Source: Rhizophagus sp. LPA8_4_AMF
Lineage: Eukaryota; Glomeromycota; Glomeromycetes; Glomerales; Glomeraceae
Assembly: GCA_021464525.1 (NCBI GenBank)
Contig: JADRCO010001321.1
Coordinates: 1-20,281, forward strand
Length of the DNA stretch: 20,281 nt
Direction of reading: 5' to 3'
The stretch's first letter is position 1. The number at the start of each line of letters is the position of its first letter. Shown here piece by piece: positions 1 to 8,505 of the stretch. The notes under the pieces are model-generated. The model worked only from the letters and a program-made list of their open reading frames with translations, did not search any database and was not told where the DNA came from. A program made the translations under genes and the position numbers.

Positions 1-671
1 CGACAATTTCACGAGATCGTTTGATACCACGTCGTCACATGTTGGTTAATAGATCGTTGTGATTTGATGGCGATTTCTTAACTGCATGGTAACAAATCAC
101 AGGTTTCTGCAAAGTATATATTAAATTTTATTTTTTGGTCCCATAAAGTTCTCGAGTTAAGATCTTCAAAATACTTGCAACTTATATTCTTTTTTGGTTG
201 AATCTTCTTGAACGAAATAGGAAAAAAATATGGTGAAAATTATTATCTATTATATTTTTCTTAGAGTAGGTAATCTATATAGATTAGGATTAGGATTCGG
301 ATTCCCTATTCCTTTTCGATTCTAGATCTTAGATTATGTCGTCCCGCCCTCATAAATAAGAAAAAAAAAATTTTTTTTTTGTGTATCATAAAATCAGATT
401 TATTTTGTTTGTTATTTAGTATGACTAGAAAAAAAAAAGTTATTATCTAACTTGGCCAACTTCATTATGTTCTATACAAAATACCCGTGTATAATTCAAT
501 TTTTTAAATAGGGCAAATGATTTATATCCGGAATATTTTAGTCTGTGCTATATAGCAACTGATTAACATTAATGTGTCTATTATGAGCGAATTTTATTAA
601 ACAAAAACTGCTAGCATGTCAATTATTTTAGTGACTATAAAACATGAATTATGAATTTTTAGTAAATATGG
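1..671. other. Gene-poor AT-rich left edge
   Basis: No gene can be supported here. The first 60 bases are richer in GC than what follows, and one plus-strand frame (3-62) is open and basic (reads TISRDRLIPRRHM...) before a TGA. It could be the tail of an exon entering from the left, but it is too short to call. The rest is AT-rich with long A and T runs, for example around 360-380. Confidence 0.4.
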
Positions 672-1035
672 TAATTATTTTTATTACTTATTAACTGTAA
701 GTTTGAAAGAAATAAATTTTTTAGGCAATGAGATATTTTGATTTTTGATCTTTGATTTTTTTTGTCAATTTTAATTTGTAAATTTGAATGTTTGTATCTT
801 AACTTAAGGTGGTGAAATTTATGAACTTTTTATATATTTTCACATTTTTTTAAAAATGGGTCTCAGATTTATTGTGAATATCTTGAGCGTTATACTAATC
901 ACTAATGACATGACAATTTTATTAGAAGGATATTGTGTAAAAAAAAGAAATATTTTATTTTTTCTCTCACGTTCATTTACTTATTATAAACATGTAAAAT
1001 TTTATCAGACTATTATAATTTGAGAATTCGTAATC
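672..1035 (+). repeat. Left copy of diverged direct repeat flanking F-box gene 1
   Basis: This stretch aligns in the same orientation with about 2914-3231 on the other side of the F-box gene. Shared landmarks occur in the same order: GTAAGTTTGAA, GGCAATGAG/GGTAATGAG, TTGTAAATTTGAATGTTTG/TTGTAAGTTTGAATATTTG, CTTAACTT, GGTGGTGAAATTT/GGTGATGAAATTT, a TTTTATTAGAA block, a T-rich TTCTC stretch and AAAATTTWATCA. Boundaries are approximate. It could be the remains of a tandem duplication that included the gene, or of a terminal repeat. No TG...CA ends or target-site duplication were found. Confidence 0.65.
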
Positions 1036-1166
1036 AATAGCCAGTTGTACAAAAAAGGTGTAAACAAAAGACCTGCAAAGGTATCTAATGATCTGCATAT
1101 GAGGCGTCTAAGCCAAATGCAGTAATTTTAAATAAAACTGCGCGAACATGTTACAATTAATATAGC

Positions 1167-1197
1167 GAATTGTGCGATACTTACATGAATTGTGCGA
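1167..1197 (+). promoter_or_regulatory. Paired GAATTGTGCGA repeats upstream of F-box gene 1
   Basis: The 11-mer GAATTGTGCGA occurs at 1167-1177 and again at 1187-1197, exactly 20 bp apart, 71-101 bp before the ATG. Read in the sense direction, the core AATTG[T/C]GC is also found upstream of the two other intact F-box genes. It is a candidate shared control site, but no known factor can be assigned. Confidence 0.35.
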
Positions 1198-1267
1198 CAA
1201 TAATAGTTACCAAATTCAAAATAATAAAAATTGATACTTTCACTTCAATTATTTACTTTATATTATA

Positions 1268-2800
1268 ATGGCTTGTTCAAAAATTTTCTCAGGAGATTTA
1301 CCTGAGTTAACATATGAAGTTATAAAATATTTTCAGAACGATTATTCAACCTTATATTCATGTGCTTTAGTTAACAGATTATGGTGTCGTTTAGCGATCC
1401 CATTATTATGGGAAAATCCATTTTCAATTCTTACGAAAAATTACAATTTTATTGAAATTTATTTACATAATTTAAATGATGATTTAAAAACAAAATTAAA
1501 CGAATATAAAATTAATGATAATTCATTATTTTTGAAAACACTGTTCAATTATCCTAGTTTTTTAAAATATATGAATATATACAAAGTTATTTCTTCAGTT
1601 GGAGTGTGGTGGCTTGAAGGAACTTCGAAACTCGGAAGTAGATATTTTTTTCAAGATAATTTTAGGGAGTTAATTTGTATGTCGCTATTTAAAATGTTTA
1701 TTGAAAATAATATAAATTTACATACTCTTGAAATTGATACTTATTACAACACATATTGTGATAATGTTTTTGAGTTAATTTTGCAAAATCCAAATTTCAT
1801 TCGTAATATTAGAAATTTAAAACTTTCTATTTCAAATTATAACGAAAATACACTGATTAAAAATCGTATATCACAAATAGCCAATTTACATCAAAATACT
1901 AAAAAGATATTGTTACGTTATAATAATTTATCTTTATATCAATCGTTATTATTATCTAATTGTTCAAATACCTTAAATACAATCATTTTCTATTACGTTG
2001 ACTTTAAAGGTATAAATAATTTAGTTGAAGTATTTGAAAATTTAAATGCTTTAGAATCTATTCATATCATTTATTGTTATTATTTAGATAATAGTTTTAC
2101 TCAAATTATTAATTTAACTAAACCATTTAAATTAAAAACTTTATTTATAAGCGAGAAATTACAAATTGAATTGTTAAAACTATTATTACAAAAATCTGGA
2201 GATTATTTAGAAAATTTCGGGCTTAATTTTAGTTATAATCTATCGTTGTTATTAAAACAACAATTATTAGAATCAATTCCAAAATATTGTAAAAATGTCA
2301 GGTTTTTTAATTTATATAAAATTGAAAACCAGATTAATTTTTTAATATTCAATTTAATTGAAAATATTAAACAAAATCTCAATTATCTTACAATAAGTAC
2401 GTCATCATATGGTAATTATGGATGTAGTTCAATTATATTACAAAATTTAGGTCAGCACCTTCCTTCTAAATTAGAATATTTAAATTTGGTTCTTCACATT
2501 AAAGCAAATGATTTTGAAGTTTTCTTGAAAAATTCTCAAGATACTTTCTTTAAGAAATTGTTAATTAATAATACAGAAGGTCAGGATATTTTATTCTATA
2601 TAAAAGAATATATTATGAAGACTAAAAGAGTCAAGCATTTGGCTATTAAGAATACTTTCACTGTAGAAAATAATGGTAAAAATGGGGATTTGTCTAATTT
2701 GAAAGATGAAGTGAAGGAATTTAAATTACATAATATTAGAGTTCGAAGTTATAATGAATTGTTTATTGTCATTAATAATTTTGTAATGAATATTGATTAA
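1268..2800 (+). CDS. F-box protein with degenerate leucine-rich repeats (copy 1)
   Basis: This is a single uninterrupted frame of 510 codons. Residues about 10-50 are an F-box (LPELTYEVIKYF, then LVNRLWCRLAIPLLWE), the Skp1-docking domain of SCF ubiquitin ligases. Residues about 145-485 contain irregular leucine-rich units, such as LHTLEI, LNTIIFYYVDF, LESIHIIYC, LNYLTIS, LEYLNLVLHI and VKHLAI, suggesting a solenoid that picks the substrate. No signal peptide or membrane segment is evident, so it is probably cytosolic or nuclear. The ATG is chosen because M-[A/S]-C-S-x-I-F is shared with both paralogues in the window. The first 50 residues match copy 2 at 46 positions, while the C-terminal part diverges much more. 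An AATAAA lies 56 nt past the stop. The substrate is unknown. Confidence 0.88.
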   Translation: MACSKIFSGDLPELTYEVIKYFQNDYSTLYSCALVNRLWCRLAIPLLWENPFSILTKNYNFIEIYLHNLNDDLKTKLNEYKINDNSLFLKTLFNYPSFLKYMNIYKVISSVGVWWLEGTSKLGSRYFFQDNFRELICMSLFKMFIENNINLHTLEIDTYYNTYCDNVFELILQNPNFIRNIRNLKLSISNYNENTLIKNRISQIANLHQNTKKILLRYNNLSLYQSLLLSNCSNTLNTIIFYYVDFKGINNLVEVFENLNALESIHIIYCYYLDNSFTQIINLTKPFKLKTLFISEKLQIELLKLLLQKSGDYLENFGLNFSYNLSLLLKQQLLESIPKYCKNVRFFNLYKIENQINFLIFNLIENIKQNLNYLTISTSSYGNYGCSSIILQNLGQHLPSKLEYLNLVLHIKANDFEVFLKNSQDTFFKKLLINNTEGQDILFYIKEYIMKTKRVKHLAIKNTFTVENNGKNGDLSNLKDEVKEFKLHNIRVRSYNELFIVINNFVMNID

Positions 2801-2855
2801 TTATTCAGTTGTAATATTGTTGTAATTTAAATTATAAACATTCATTTTTTTTTTA

Positions 2856-2861
2856 AATAAA
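2856..2861 (+). terminator. Candidate poly(A) signal of F-box gene 1
   Basis: AATAAA lies 56 nt after the stop codon. It is followed by GCTTTATAAA, a block also recognisable downstream of F-box gene 2 (reverse complement of about 11940-11955). This suggests the duplicated unit included the 3' untranslated region. Confidence 0.5.
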
Positions 2862-2913
2862 AGTCGCTTTATAAACTAACATTTAAGAGTAAATATTCAT
2901 TATTAATATAAAT

Positions 2914-3231
2914 TGTTATTATTATTTTAAGTCTGAAAAGAAGTAATTTTTAAGGTAATGAGAATTTTTGTTCTTTTTAATAACCAATTGTAAGTTTGAA
3001 TATTTGCGGCTTAACTTTTGGTGATGAAATTTGCGAATTTTTATGAGTTTAATTAATTTTGGATTCTTAATTTTTTCATTTTTCATATCTAGAGCATTGA
3101 ACTAATACTATTTTATTAGAATAAATTGCAAAAAATGTTGGAAATATTTTTTTTTTCTTACATTTTTTCTCTTAATAACATAATTTGTAAAATTTAATCA
3201 TTATAACATACAAGTTCAAAAATTCGGATAT
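2914..3231 (+). repeat. Right copy of diverged direct repeat flanking F-box gene 1
   Basis: Partner of about 672-1035, in the same orientation, with the same order of short conserved blocks and many substitutions and small indels. The two copies enclose the whole F-box transcription unit with about 1.9 kb between them. Confidence 0.65.
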
Positions 3232-4136
3232 TATATGTTAATAAATCAAATTTGACTGGTTTAGACCAGTGGATCAGGTAAGGATGGCCTGTCACCTTTT
3301 CCATTACATGTGATTTTGTGGCATACACTAGCCACACATTGGTCTAGCCGAATAACAAAAATTTCAAAGTATTTATCACCGATCAAGGATCAAAATCCAA
3401 TATTATTAAGATATAATGTTCTGTAAATAAAGATGAAAATGAAATTTTTAATTTTCATTTTTTATCTCAATTTTTAAATTTTAGAAAAATAATGATGCGA
3501 TAAAAAATAAAACCAAAGTTTTTATTGCAGAAGAAAATTATGTTTGAATTATTATAAAAAAAAATTGCATTCGAATTTCAAGAAAACCGTCAAAAGTTGA
3601 ACCCATCTATTACACAATTTTCAATCTCTTCACCTCCTTCTTCTGAAATCATATATTTTAAAAAAGATATCACACATAATTACTTAATTATAAATGCATC
3701 TGTAAAAGATGATGTTGCCATAATCCTATTAAAAAAATATAAACCATTAGATATTTTCGTAGTTAAAATAAATCATAGTAATACTAATCACAATTGTATC
3801 GCATTATATTACCTAATATTGCCTAATAAGTATGTTATAATTATAGAATCAATTAATATTGTAAAAACTAAACCGAACAACACTAAATTAATAAACAAAA
3901 TTTGATAATATTATTATACCATACAATTAGCACGGCATATACTTCAAATTTTAAGTTGTTTGTATTACCTAAATTTTTTTTTAAAAAATATTAAATTGCA
4001 TAAGTAAACATTTAACGCTTGTTATTCACATTATTTATTAATAATTTGTTTTAAATTTAATGTACAGAATTGTAATTAAATGCTTTTTTTAACAAACTAA
4101 TTTCACGTATTTTGAATTGAGAACCTTGTAATATGT
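3232..4136. other. Gap, with one weak open frame at 3597-3905
   Basis: 3240-3360 is a short stretch richer in GC with the small palindrome CTGGTTTAGACCAG and a partly inverted echo (TTGGTCTAG) near 3340; its nature is unknown. From about 3559 to 3905 one plus-strand frame is open (contains SITQFSISSPPSSE and HNYLIINASVKDDVA). It has no ATG at its head and no recognisable domain. It may be the tail of a decayed gene or chance. Nothing else is supportable. Confidence 0.3.
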
Positions 4137-4307
4137 CTCTATAAAAAAAAGTAGAATGCATTTTTTATATACTGAGGGATACGTTGAGATACGTTTTTTA
4201 TGCTGTGAGTGCATTTTCACGTATCTCACAGTATGAAAAAATGTACATACTAAACGCATCTCTCAGTATCTTTCAATATAGAAAGCGTGTCTACATTTTT
4301 TATAGGG
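4137..4307. mobile_element. Foldback (MITE-like) element, copy A
   Basis: An imperfect palindrome of about 171 bp. It starts CTCTATAAAAAAAAGTAGA and ends TCTACATTTTTTATAGGG, and an inner pair (TATGCTGTGAG / CTCACAGTATG) sits around a 15-bp loop near 4209-4223. The end sequence C[C/T]C[C/T]ATAAAA matches the larger foldbacks at 10071 and 10909, so they look like one family. There is no coding capacity and no convincing target duplication. Confidence 0.7.
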
Positions 4308-4460
4308 ATCCCACAATTTAGTTAAAAATGCAAAGAGTATTTGGATTATTATCTTGAAATATAATTTGTTATGATTGTTCTTTGAGCCATTTTTGCGCAG
4401 AAAAAAAGGGATCATCTCGCTTATATCAGTTTTTTGCTAAGTTCTGTGGATCAGTTTTTG

Positions 4461-4632
4461 CACACAAAACACAACACAAAACAAAAAATCAACGACTATA
4501 ATTATCATGGAAGATTAACACCAAAATTTCCTTTTTTGGGACTTGCGTTACACGCTAATCTTTAAAAGGAAATTTTCTTGTCGATCATTCATAATAATTA
4601 TAGCCGTTGATATTTTGTGCTTTGTGTTTTTT
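4461..4632. repeat. Inverted repeat of about 170 bp
   Basis: The left arm (about 4461-4540) reads ACAAAACAAAAAATCAACG, then ACTATAATTATCAT, then CAAAATTTCCTTTT. The right arm (about 4562-4632) is its imperfect reverse complement (AAAAGGAAATTTTCTTG, then ATAATTATAGCCGTTGATAT, then TTTGTGTTTTTT). About 20 bp separate the arms. It is probably another non-autonomous element or its relic. No target duplication was found. Open frames across it on both strands are products of the palindrome. Confidence 0.65.
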
Positions 4633-4673
4633 AATGGTTGTTATTGCAACATCAATTTCATAAATTTTGAAAC

Positions 4674-4803
4674 CCCCAATAGCAAAAGTATCGGACTTGA
4701 CCCACCACGCGGTGCTAACTTGACCCGCATAATATATTTTACAATAAGGGGGGTCAAGATGGTGCCACTAGGAAGGTCAAGTCCGATACTTTTGCCCCCA
4801 ATA
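4674..4803. mobile_element. 114-bp MITE with 8-bp target duplication (hAT-like)
   Basis: The element spans 4682-4795. Its terminal inverted repeat GCAAAAGTATCGGACTTGAC is perfect at both ends, and the interior is also palindromic (CTTGACCC and its complement around an AT-rich centre near 4730-4745). It is flanked by CCCCAATA at 4674-4681 and 4796-4803. An 8-bp duplication is characteristic of hAT transposases (family knowledge). One extra shared C makes a 9-bp reading possible, which would suggest Mutator-like instead. It has no coding content. Confidence 0.8.
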
Positions 4804-5231
4804 AGATGTAAAACGTGCTGCATTTCTATATCGGATAATGTAAGATCTTCGCGAATGCTAATTTAATACGAACTTCACAATTATGAAACGTCATTTGTTG
4901 CCTATCACGATGCTTATAACAATCAGGGTGCTTTTTCGGTTTTTGGCCTAAAATCCCTTTGGGAGTAATCATAATAAAGGGTTGTAATTTCTCATTTTTC
5001 CACTATATTTATTATTATATCTTAATTATAAATGAAAAAAAGGAACTTAATATTTTTTTTTTAAAAAAAATATATATATCTATAAATTTAAAAATAAACT
5101 TAATTCATGTCCATACATACTCATCTGCATCGAATATTATTTTTATGATAACATTAGCTCGTTCTTTGGAATCATCTTTTAATGTAATGATATTTACACT
5201 ACAAGAAAATTAAAAATTTATATTTCTTCAT
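4804..5231. other. Gap with no gene seen
   Basis: AT-rich sequence with long T and A runs (5049-5090). Open frames here are short and lack any recognisable motif or compositional support. Confidence 0.4.
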
Positions 5232-5570
5232 TCACCTTGTTTTTATTATTAACTGTAATATCAAATCCATCAAAATCTTGGACATGAAATAATTTAGATC
5301 ATCAAATTCGATTAGTGTTTGATTAGTAGTATCTGCATTAGTATTTTTCAATTGCTGTTTACGGTAATAACTTGCTTTATTTTGAAAACGGCAATTATTT
5401 TGCAAATGCTATAGATTTCCCATTATTGATATACCAACTAGAAGTAAGACATTTTCGCATTCTTTCATCCTTTGCGGTATAGTTGTATATTATCAGTGTT
5501 ATTGGTTTGATTATTAGTTTCGAGTCCGTATTACCTATTAAATAAATAAAAACATTTGAGTTACCAAAAA
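5232..5570 (-). pseudogene. Frameshifted coding relic, unidentified
   Basis: Three coding-like pieces follow one another on the minus strand in three different frames. The first, near 5465-5530, includes ETNNQTNNTDNIQLYRKG. The second, near 5395-5475, includes KDERMRKCLTSSWYINNGK. The third is a 58-codon stretch from 5408 to the stop at 5232-5234, reading HLQNNCRFQNKASYYRKQ and then an acidic segment with IEFDDLNYF. The composition (charged, N/Q-rich) is that of a real protein, while the opposite strand is not. Basic pieces of this kind, with scattered Cys and His, recall the linkers of BED-zinc-finger/hAT proteins common in these fungi, but this is only an impression. Introns could explain one of the frame changes. 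Confidence 0.45.
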
Positions 5571-6123
5571 ATTTTTTATAAATATAAATTTGGAAATTCA
5601 CTTTCTAAACTTCTTATACATAGTAAAAATATATTTAATTATTAAATTTAAACCGGTACAAAGACTAATAAATTATTCGTGTATTTTTTACTTTAAGTAA
5701 ATAATGTTATATTCCTTTCTCTTGATTATAAACAAAGTGCAAAAGGATAATACGCATTGTAATCAATATTCAAATATTGCAAACACGTAATACACTGATA
5801 CGTGTCGCGGCAAAATAAATAATATAAGCCGCCACAATATGTACGCAAAGTCAGGTGGATGGTAAATGTGACGGTGATACTGAGGAAGAAAACAAAAGTA
5901 TATTTGAAATATATACAACAATTTAAGTTTCATTAAATTACTTATTTCTGTACGCAAGTAAATTGATTAGTTCAATTTTATTTTATTATAAATGTACGCG
6001 TCTCACTTAACCAAAGTAAATTTTACGTGACAAGCTCTGATTACATAATAAAATCATAAACTCAAACAGAATAACTGATAAATAGTTTGTATATAATCAA
6101 TTACGCGTTAAACTTCCGATTGG
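5571..6123. other. Gap with no gene supported
   Basis: Several frames near 5830-5930 are open on both strands, but none is clearly better than the others. No repeat or RNA was recognised. Confidence 0.35.
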
Positions 6124-6411
6124 GGTAATGGTATATGTATAAAAAAAATATAAATATATGATTTTTTCGTAAAAAAGATATTTTGCACTTGAAAAAATTC
6201 TTGTTTTACTTTTGTATATTTTTAAGTGCTCTTTTCATAATGGAAGATGAGCTTTCGAAAGGTAACAGTATATGCATAAAAAAAATATAAATATATGTTT
6301 TTTTCATAAAAAAAAGTTACTTTGGACCTAACAAAATTCTTATTTTACTTTTGTATATTCTTTTCATGTTCTTCATTTTCTTTTTACAATGGAAGATGAG
6401 CTTTCAAAAAT
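6124..6411 (+). repeat. Imperfect tandem duplication carrying a start-codon block
   Basis: Unit 1 (6124-6260) begins GGTAATGGTATATGTATA and ends with ATGGAAGATGAGCTTTCGAAA. Unit 2 (6261 to about 6411) begins GGTAACAGTATATGCATA and ends with the same block, ATGGAAGATGAGCTTTCAAAA. The interior is alike throughout (AAAATATAAATATATG, TTCTTRTTTTACTTTTGTATAT). The ATG in unit 1 (6240) runs only 16 codons before a stop. The ATG in unit 2 (6389) runs about 57 codons if unspliced. Confidence 0.8.
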
Positions 6412-6762
6412 AATAATTAAAGAACTCTCGTGTCCTGGTAAGTTTATATTATCCTTTCAGTCAGCTAATATTGCCAAAATATTCATTTTGGGTTTCAGAA
6501 TACTGGTCAAGAAGGTACACGTTGGGAAAATTATTACTACAAAAGTCATCCAGGTGTGACTGATGATGAGTGTCATCAGGCCCTAAAAAATGATATAGAT
6601 CGACTTTCTATTGCTTATAACAAGAGTGATAACAAAGGTCTGAAGCTGAAGTCCTTTAGGAACAAATTGAAAAAGGTTAGTGCTTTTTTGTGCAAACCAT
6701 TAGAATTTGTGGAACTGGAAGCACTTCGTGGCTACAGTTTGCGAAAGCTTCCAGTTAGGTAA
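6389..6762 (+). pseudogene. Broken or intron-split 5' part of the locus ending at 8472
   Basis: The ATG at 6389 (MEDELSKIIIKELSCP) opens one frame. A second frame, from about 6469 to the stop at 6760-6762, reads ...GTRWENYYYKSHPGVTDDE, then QALKNDIDRLSIAYNKSDNK and a basic helix (SFRNKLKKVSAFLCK). A GTAAGT at 6438 and CAG at 6460 or 6498 could be splice sites. Neither pairing gives a clean junction: the 61-nt intron lands in the wrong frame and the 23-nt one meets a TAA two codons later. The piece is coding-like and on the same strand as the ORF at 7384, so it may be its 5' portion, now damaged. No domain is recognised. Confidence 0.4.
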
Positions 6763-7108
6763 CCAGACCTTGCGTATGGAAAGCGGCCTACTGTAAACAT
6801 CCTTCTACAATTCTATTAGTTTGTCTGAGGAGTTGAAAACACTCTGTTAGTGATTAGGACATAAACCCAAGTGTTGGACTTTGCTGGCAAGTTAGGCACT
6901 TGGACTGAGATGGGGCGCATCCACAACTGGGGTTGTCGTGTGTGTCATTCGTCGCTGGCGAGCCAAATCCTTGTCATAATCATTAAGCAGTTATCATCCC
7001 AATTGGCCGCTGTGCTGTTGGTGGCATGGTGCCTTACGGAGCTATGCCCAGTTTCCCCAGACTTGACTGTTGATATGTGCGTTTCATCTGACTTAGTAAT
7101 TATACTGA
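6763..7108. other. GC-richer block of unknown nature
   Basis: This block is visibly richer in G and C than its surroundings (for example GGGGCGCATCC and CGTCGCTGGCGAGCC). On the plus strand 6871-7176 is open. On the minus strand 7120 to about 6815 is open except for one TGA, with a polar translation (KSGETGHSSVRHHATNST). I cannot decide between a coding remnant on either strand, an inserted repeat and a structured RNA. It separates two coding-like parts of the same locus, which fits an insertion. Confidence 0.3.
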
Positions 7109-7312
7109 CTTCAGTTTATTTACTTAAAGTTATGCAAAGCAAGTACTTCAAAAGATATTTCCTCACAATCGTGTGAAGATACTTCATCACAATCGTGTGA
7201 AGAAGATTATGATTTTGATGAACCAAAGTCTGCATATTTTCACAAACGAAAAAGAAAATATGCTACCCAAGAATACAATAATGTGAATGTGACTGCAGAA
7301 CTTAAGATTATT
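7109..7312 (+). other. Putative upstream exon with acidic repeat and basic nuclear-signal-like stretch
   Basis: One plus-strand frame is open after TGA at 7106-7108 and reads KDISSQSCEDTSSQSCEED, with SSQSCE repeated twice (24-bp DNA period). An acidic DYDFDEP and the basic cluster HKRKRKY follow. This looks like a disordered N-terminal region with a nuclear localisation signal. It ends at GTAAG (7313). Removing 7313-7335 joins it in frame to the long downstream ORF. The 3' splice site for its own start could be CTTCAG at 7109-7114. Confidence 0.45.
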
Positions 7313-7335
7313 GTAAGATACTTTCTGATTTACAG
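7313..7335 (+). other. Possible 23-nt mini-intron or a frameshift point
   Basis: The segment begins GTAAGA, contains CTGAT (a fit to the branch-point consensus CTRAY) and ends TTTACAG. Its length, 23, is two more than a multiple of three, exactly the shift needed to connect the upstream frame with the 362-codon ORF. Introns this short are exceptional, so a one-base indel in a decaying gene is an equally good reading. Confidence 0.3.
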
Positions 7336-7383
7336 TCACATCATATCGAAGAAGATTCACAACATGCCCGCCACTATTTCGCA

Positions 7384-8472
7384 ATGTTGAGGTTTTCTGT
7401 GGTCAACTTCGAAATTTTCTTGGGTGCTAGTAGACAAAACATAATTAATATTTCATTACCACAGATTGCGCTCAAACTTTTGTCTGCTATTTTTGAAGAG
7501 CATCCCAATGAAGAGCTTCAATCAATAGCTGGGACGTTGCAATCACTTAAAAATAAAGGTCAAATTTACACCAGTGATTGCAATATTATAGTCACAGCTT
7601 TCCGTTGGGCATTTGGGATTCGCCAGAAAAACCCTTATTTTTATATAGATGTTTTAACTGCATCTTCTGCAATTACAGCAGTCATTTCATATATAGCCAC
7701 ACCATCACGTGGTATTGGTAGCAATCCATCTGAAAGTCATATCAAAGCTGAACTATGGGTTGGAATTTTTTCTGCTGCGTTTAAGCTTCATAAATTGAAG
7801 TTCCTTCCTATTTGGGAACTTCAGCATCTATTTCCAGGTAATGCTGGACAAGGCTCGGCAAGATCAGATTTCGCTTCAATAATTGTAAATGATAATGGTT
7901 TACAATTTGCGTTTTTCATAGTGGAATTTGAACAGGGCGGCTTTGAAATCCACAAAGATGATGTTACGGTTGTTGCAGAATTGACACATGAATTCAATCG
8001 TATACTTTCTTTTATGCATTATCCATCGGAAACAGAAATAAATGAAACTAGCTTGCATTTTGGCCTTGTGAATAATTTGAGAGTTCGTTTTGGCAGGTTA
8101 CAGCCAATTTACAATCAAGAAAAATTGAGCCTCATATATGTTTGTGAAGATGAGATACTTTCATTCAATTTTGAGGAAAATAATGTGGAGATGAAAGTAG
8201 AAAATACATTGTGCCTAATAACATACCTACGTGAAATGGTTTGTGTAGATGGGATGCGTATAAGGTCATTATTAAATAGACGTCCAATACAATATAATTA
8301 TAATTTAAAGGCAGCACTGCCAGTACTACCAAATGAGGCAGTTCAATCTAGAAAGTGTAAAACGAAGTTTACACCAGTCTCCAAGAGGATAAAATATAAT
8401 GTAATTTGTGAAGGTGAGTTATCAAATTATTCTGTGTTACAAATACACTGTTTGTTGTCTTCAATTATGTAA
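7384..8472 (+). CDS. Uncharacterised protein with possible PD-(D/E)XK-like nuclease core
   Basis: The 362-codon frame is also open back to 7336, which adds LQSHHIEEDSQHARHYFA, so the ATG at 7384 may not be the true start. Residues about 115-205 run ESHIKAELWVGIF, then an aromatic strand (LPIWELQHLF), SDFASIIV and FFIVEFE, then HKDDVTVVAELTHEFNRIL. The order E123 ... D162 ... E181-x-E183 with flanking strands resembles a PD-(D/E)XK core in which the usual Lys is replaced by Glu. Similar proteins seem to recur in arbuscular mycorrhizal fungi (recognition only). Residues 323-337 are basic (RKCKTKFTPVSKRIK), perhaps a nuclear signal. Composition is less AT-rich than the F-box genes. AATAAA follows at 8500. 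A GTGAGT at 8414 could be a donor, so the last 20 residues are uncertain. Confidence 0.65.
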   Translation: MLRFSVVNFEIFLGASRQNIINISLPQIALKLLSAIFEEHPNEELQSIAGTLQSLKNKGQIYTSDCNIIVTAFRWAFGIRQKNPYFYIDVLTASSAITAVISYIATPSRGIGSNPSESHIKAELWVGIFSAAFKLHKLKFLPIWELQHLFPGNAGQGSARSDFASIIVNDNGLQFAFFIVEFEQGGFEIHKDDVTVVAELTHEFNRILSFMHYPSETEINETSLHFGLVNNLRVRFGRLQPIYNQEKLSLIYVCEDEILSFNFEENNVEMKVENTLCLITYLREMVCVDGMRIRSLLNRRPIQYNYNLKAALPVLPNEAVQSRKCKTKFTPVSKRIKYNVICEGELSNYSVLQIHCLLSSIM

Positions 8473-8499
8473 TTATGCTTCTTTTATTGTCATCCAATC

Positions 8500-8505
8500 A
8501 ATAAA
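8500..8505 (+). terminator. Candidate poly(A) signal
   Basis: AATAAA lies 28 nt after the stop of the 362-codon ORF, in a position consistent with use as its 3' end signal. Confidence 0.4.

Noticed and set aside
1-62. Partial exon entering from the left edge
   Set aside because: Only about 19 codons, with no homology or splice signal to support it.
672-3231. LTR retrotransposon carrying the F-box gene
   Set aside because: The flanking repeats lack TG...CA ends, a primer-binding site and a target duplication, and no reverse transcriptase is present.
3240-3360. Possible tRNA-derived SINE, because TAGACCAGTGG resembles an A box
   Set aside because: No acceptable B box follows and no tRNA-like fold is visible.
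4543-4866. Open frames on both strands, one of 107 codons
   Set aside because: They span two inverted repeats, have no motif, and the same words appear in both translations.
5763-5957. 64-codon minus-strand frame
   Set aside because: Strongly hydrophobic, while plus-strand frames over the same bases are equally open; no motif.
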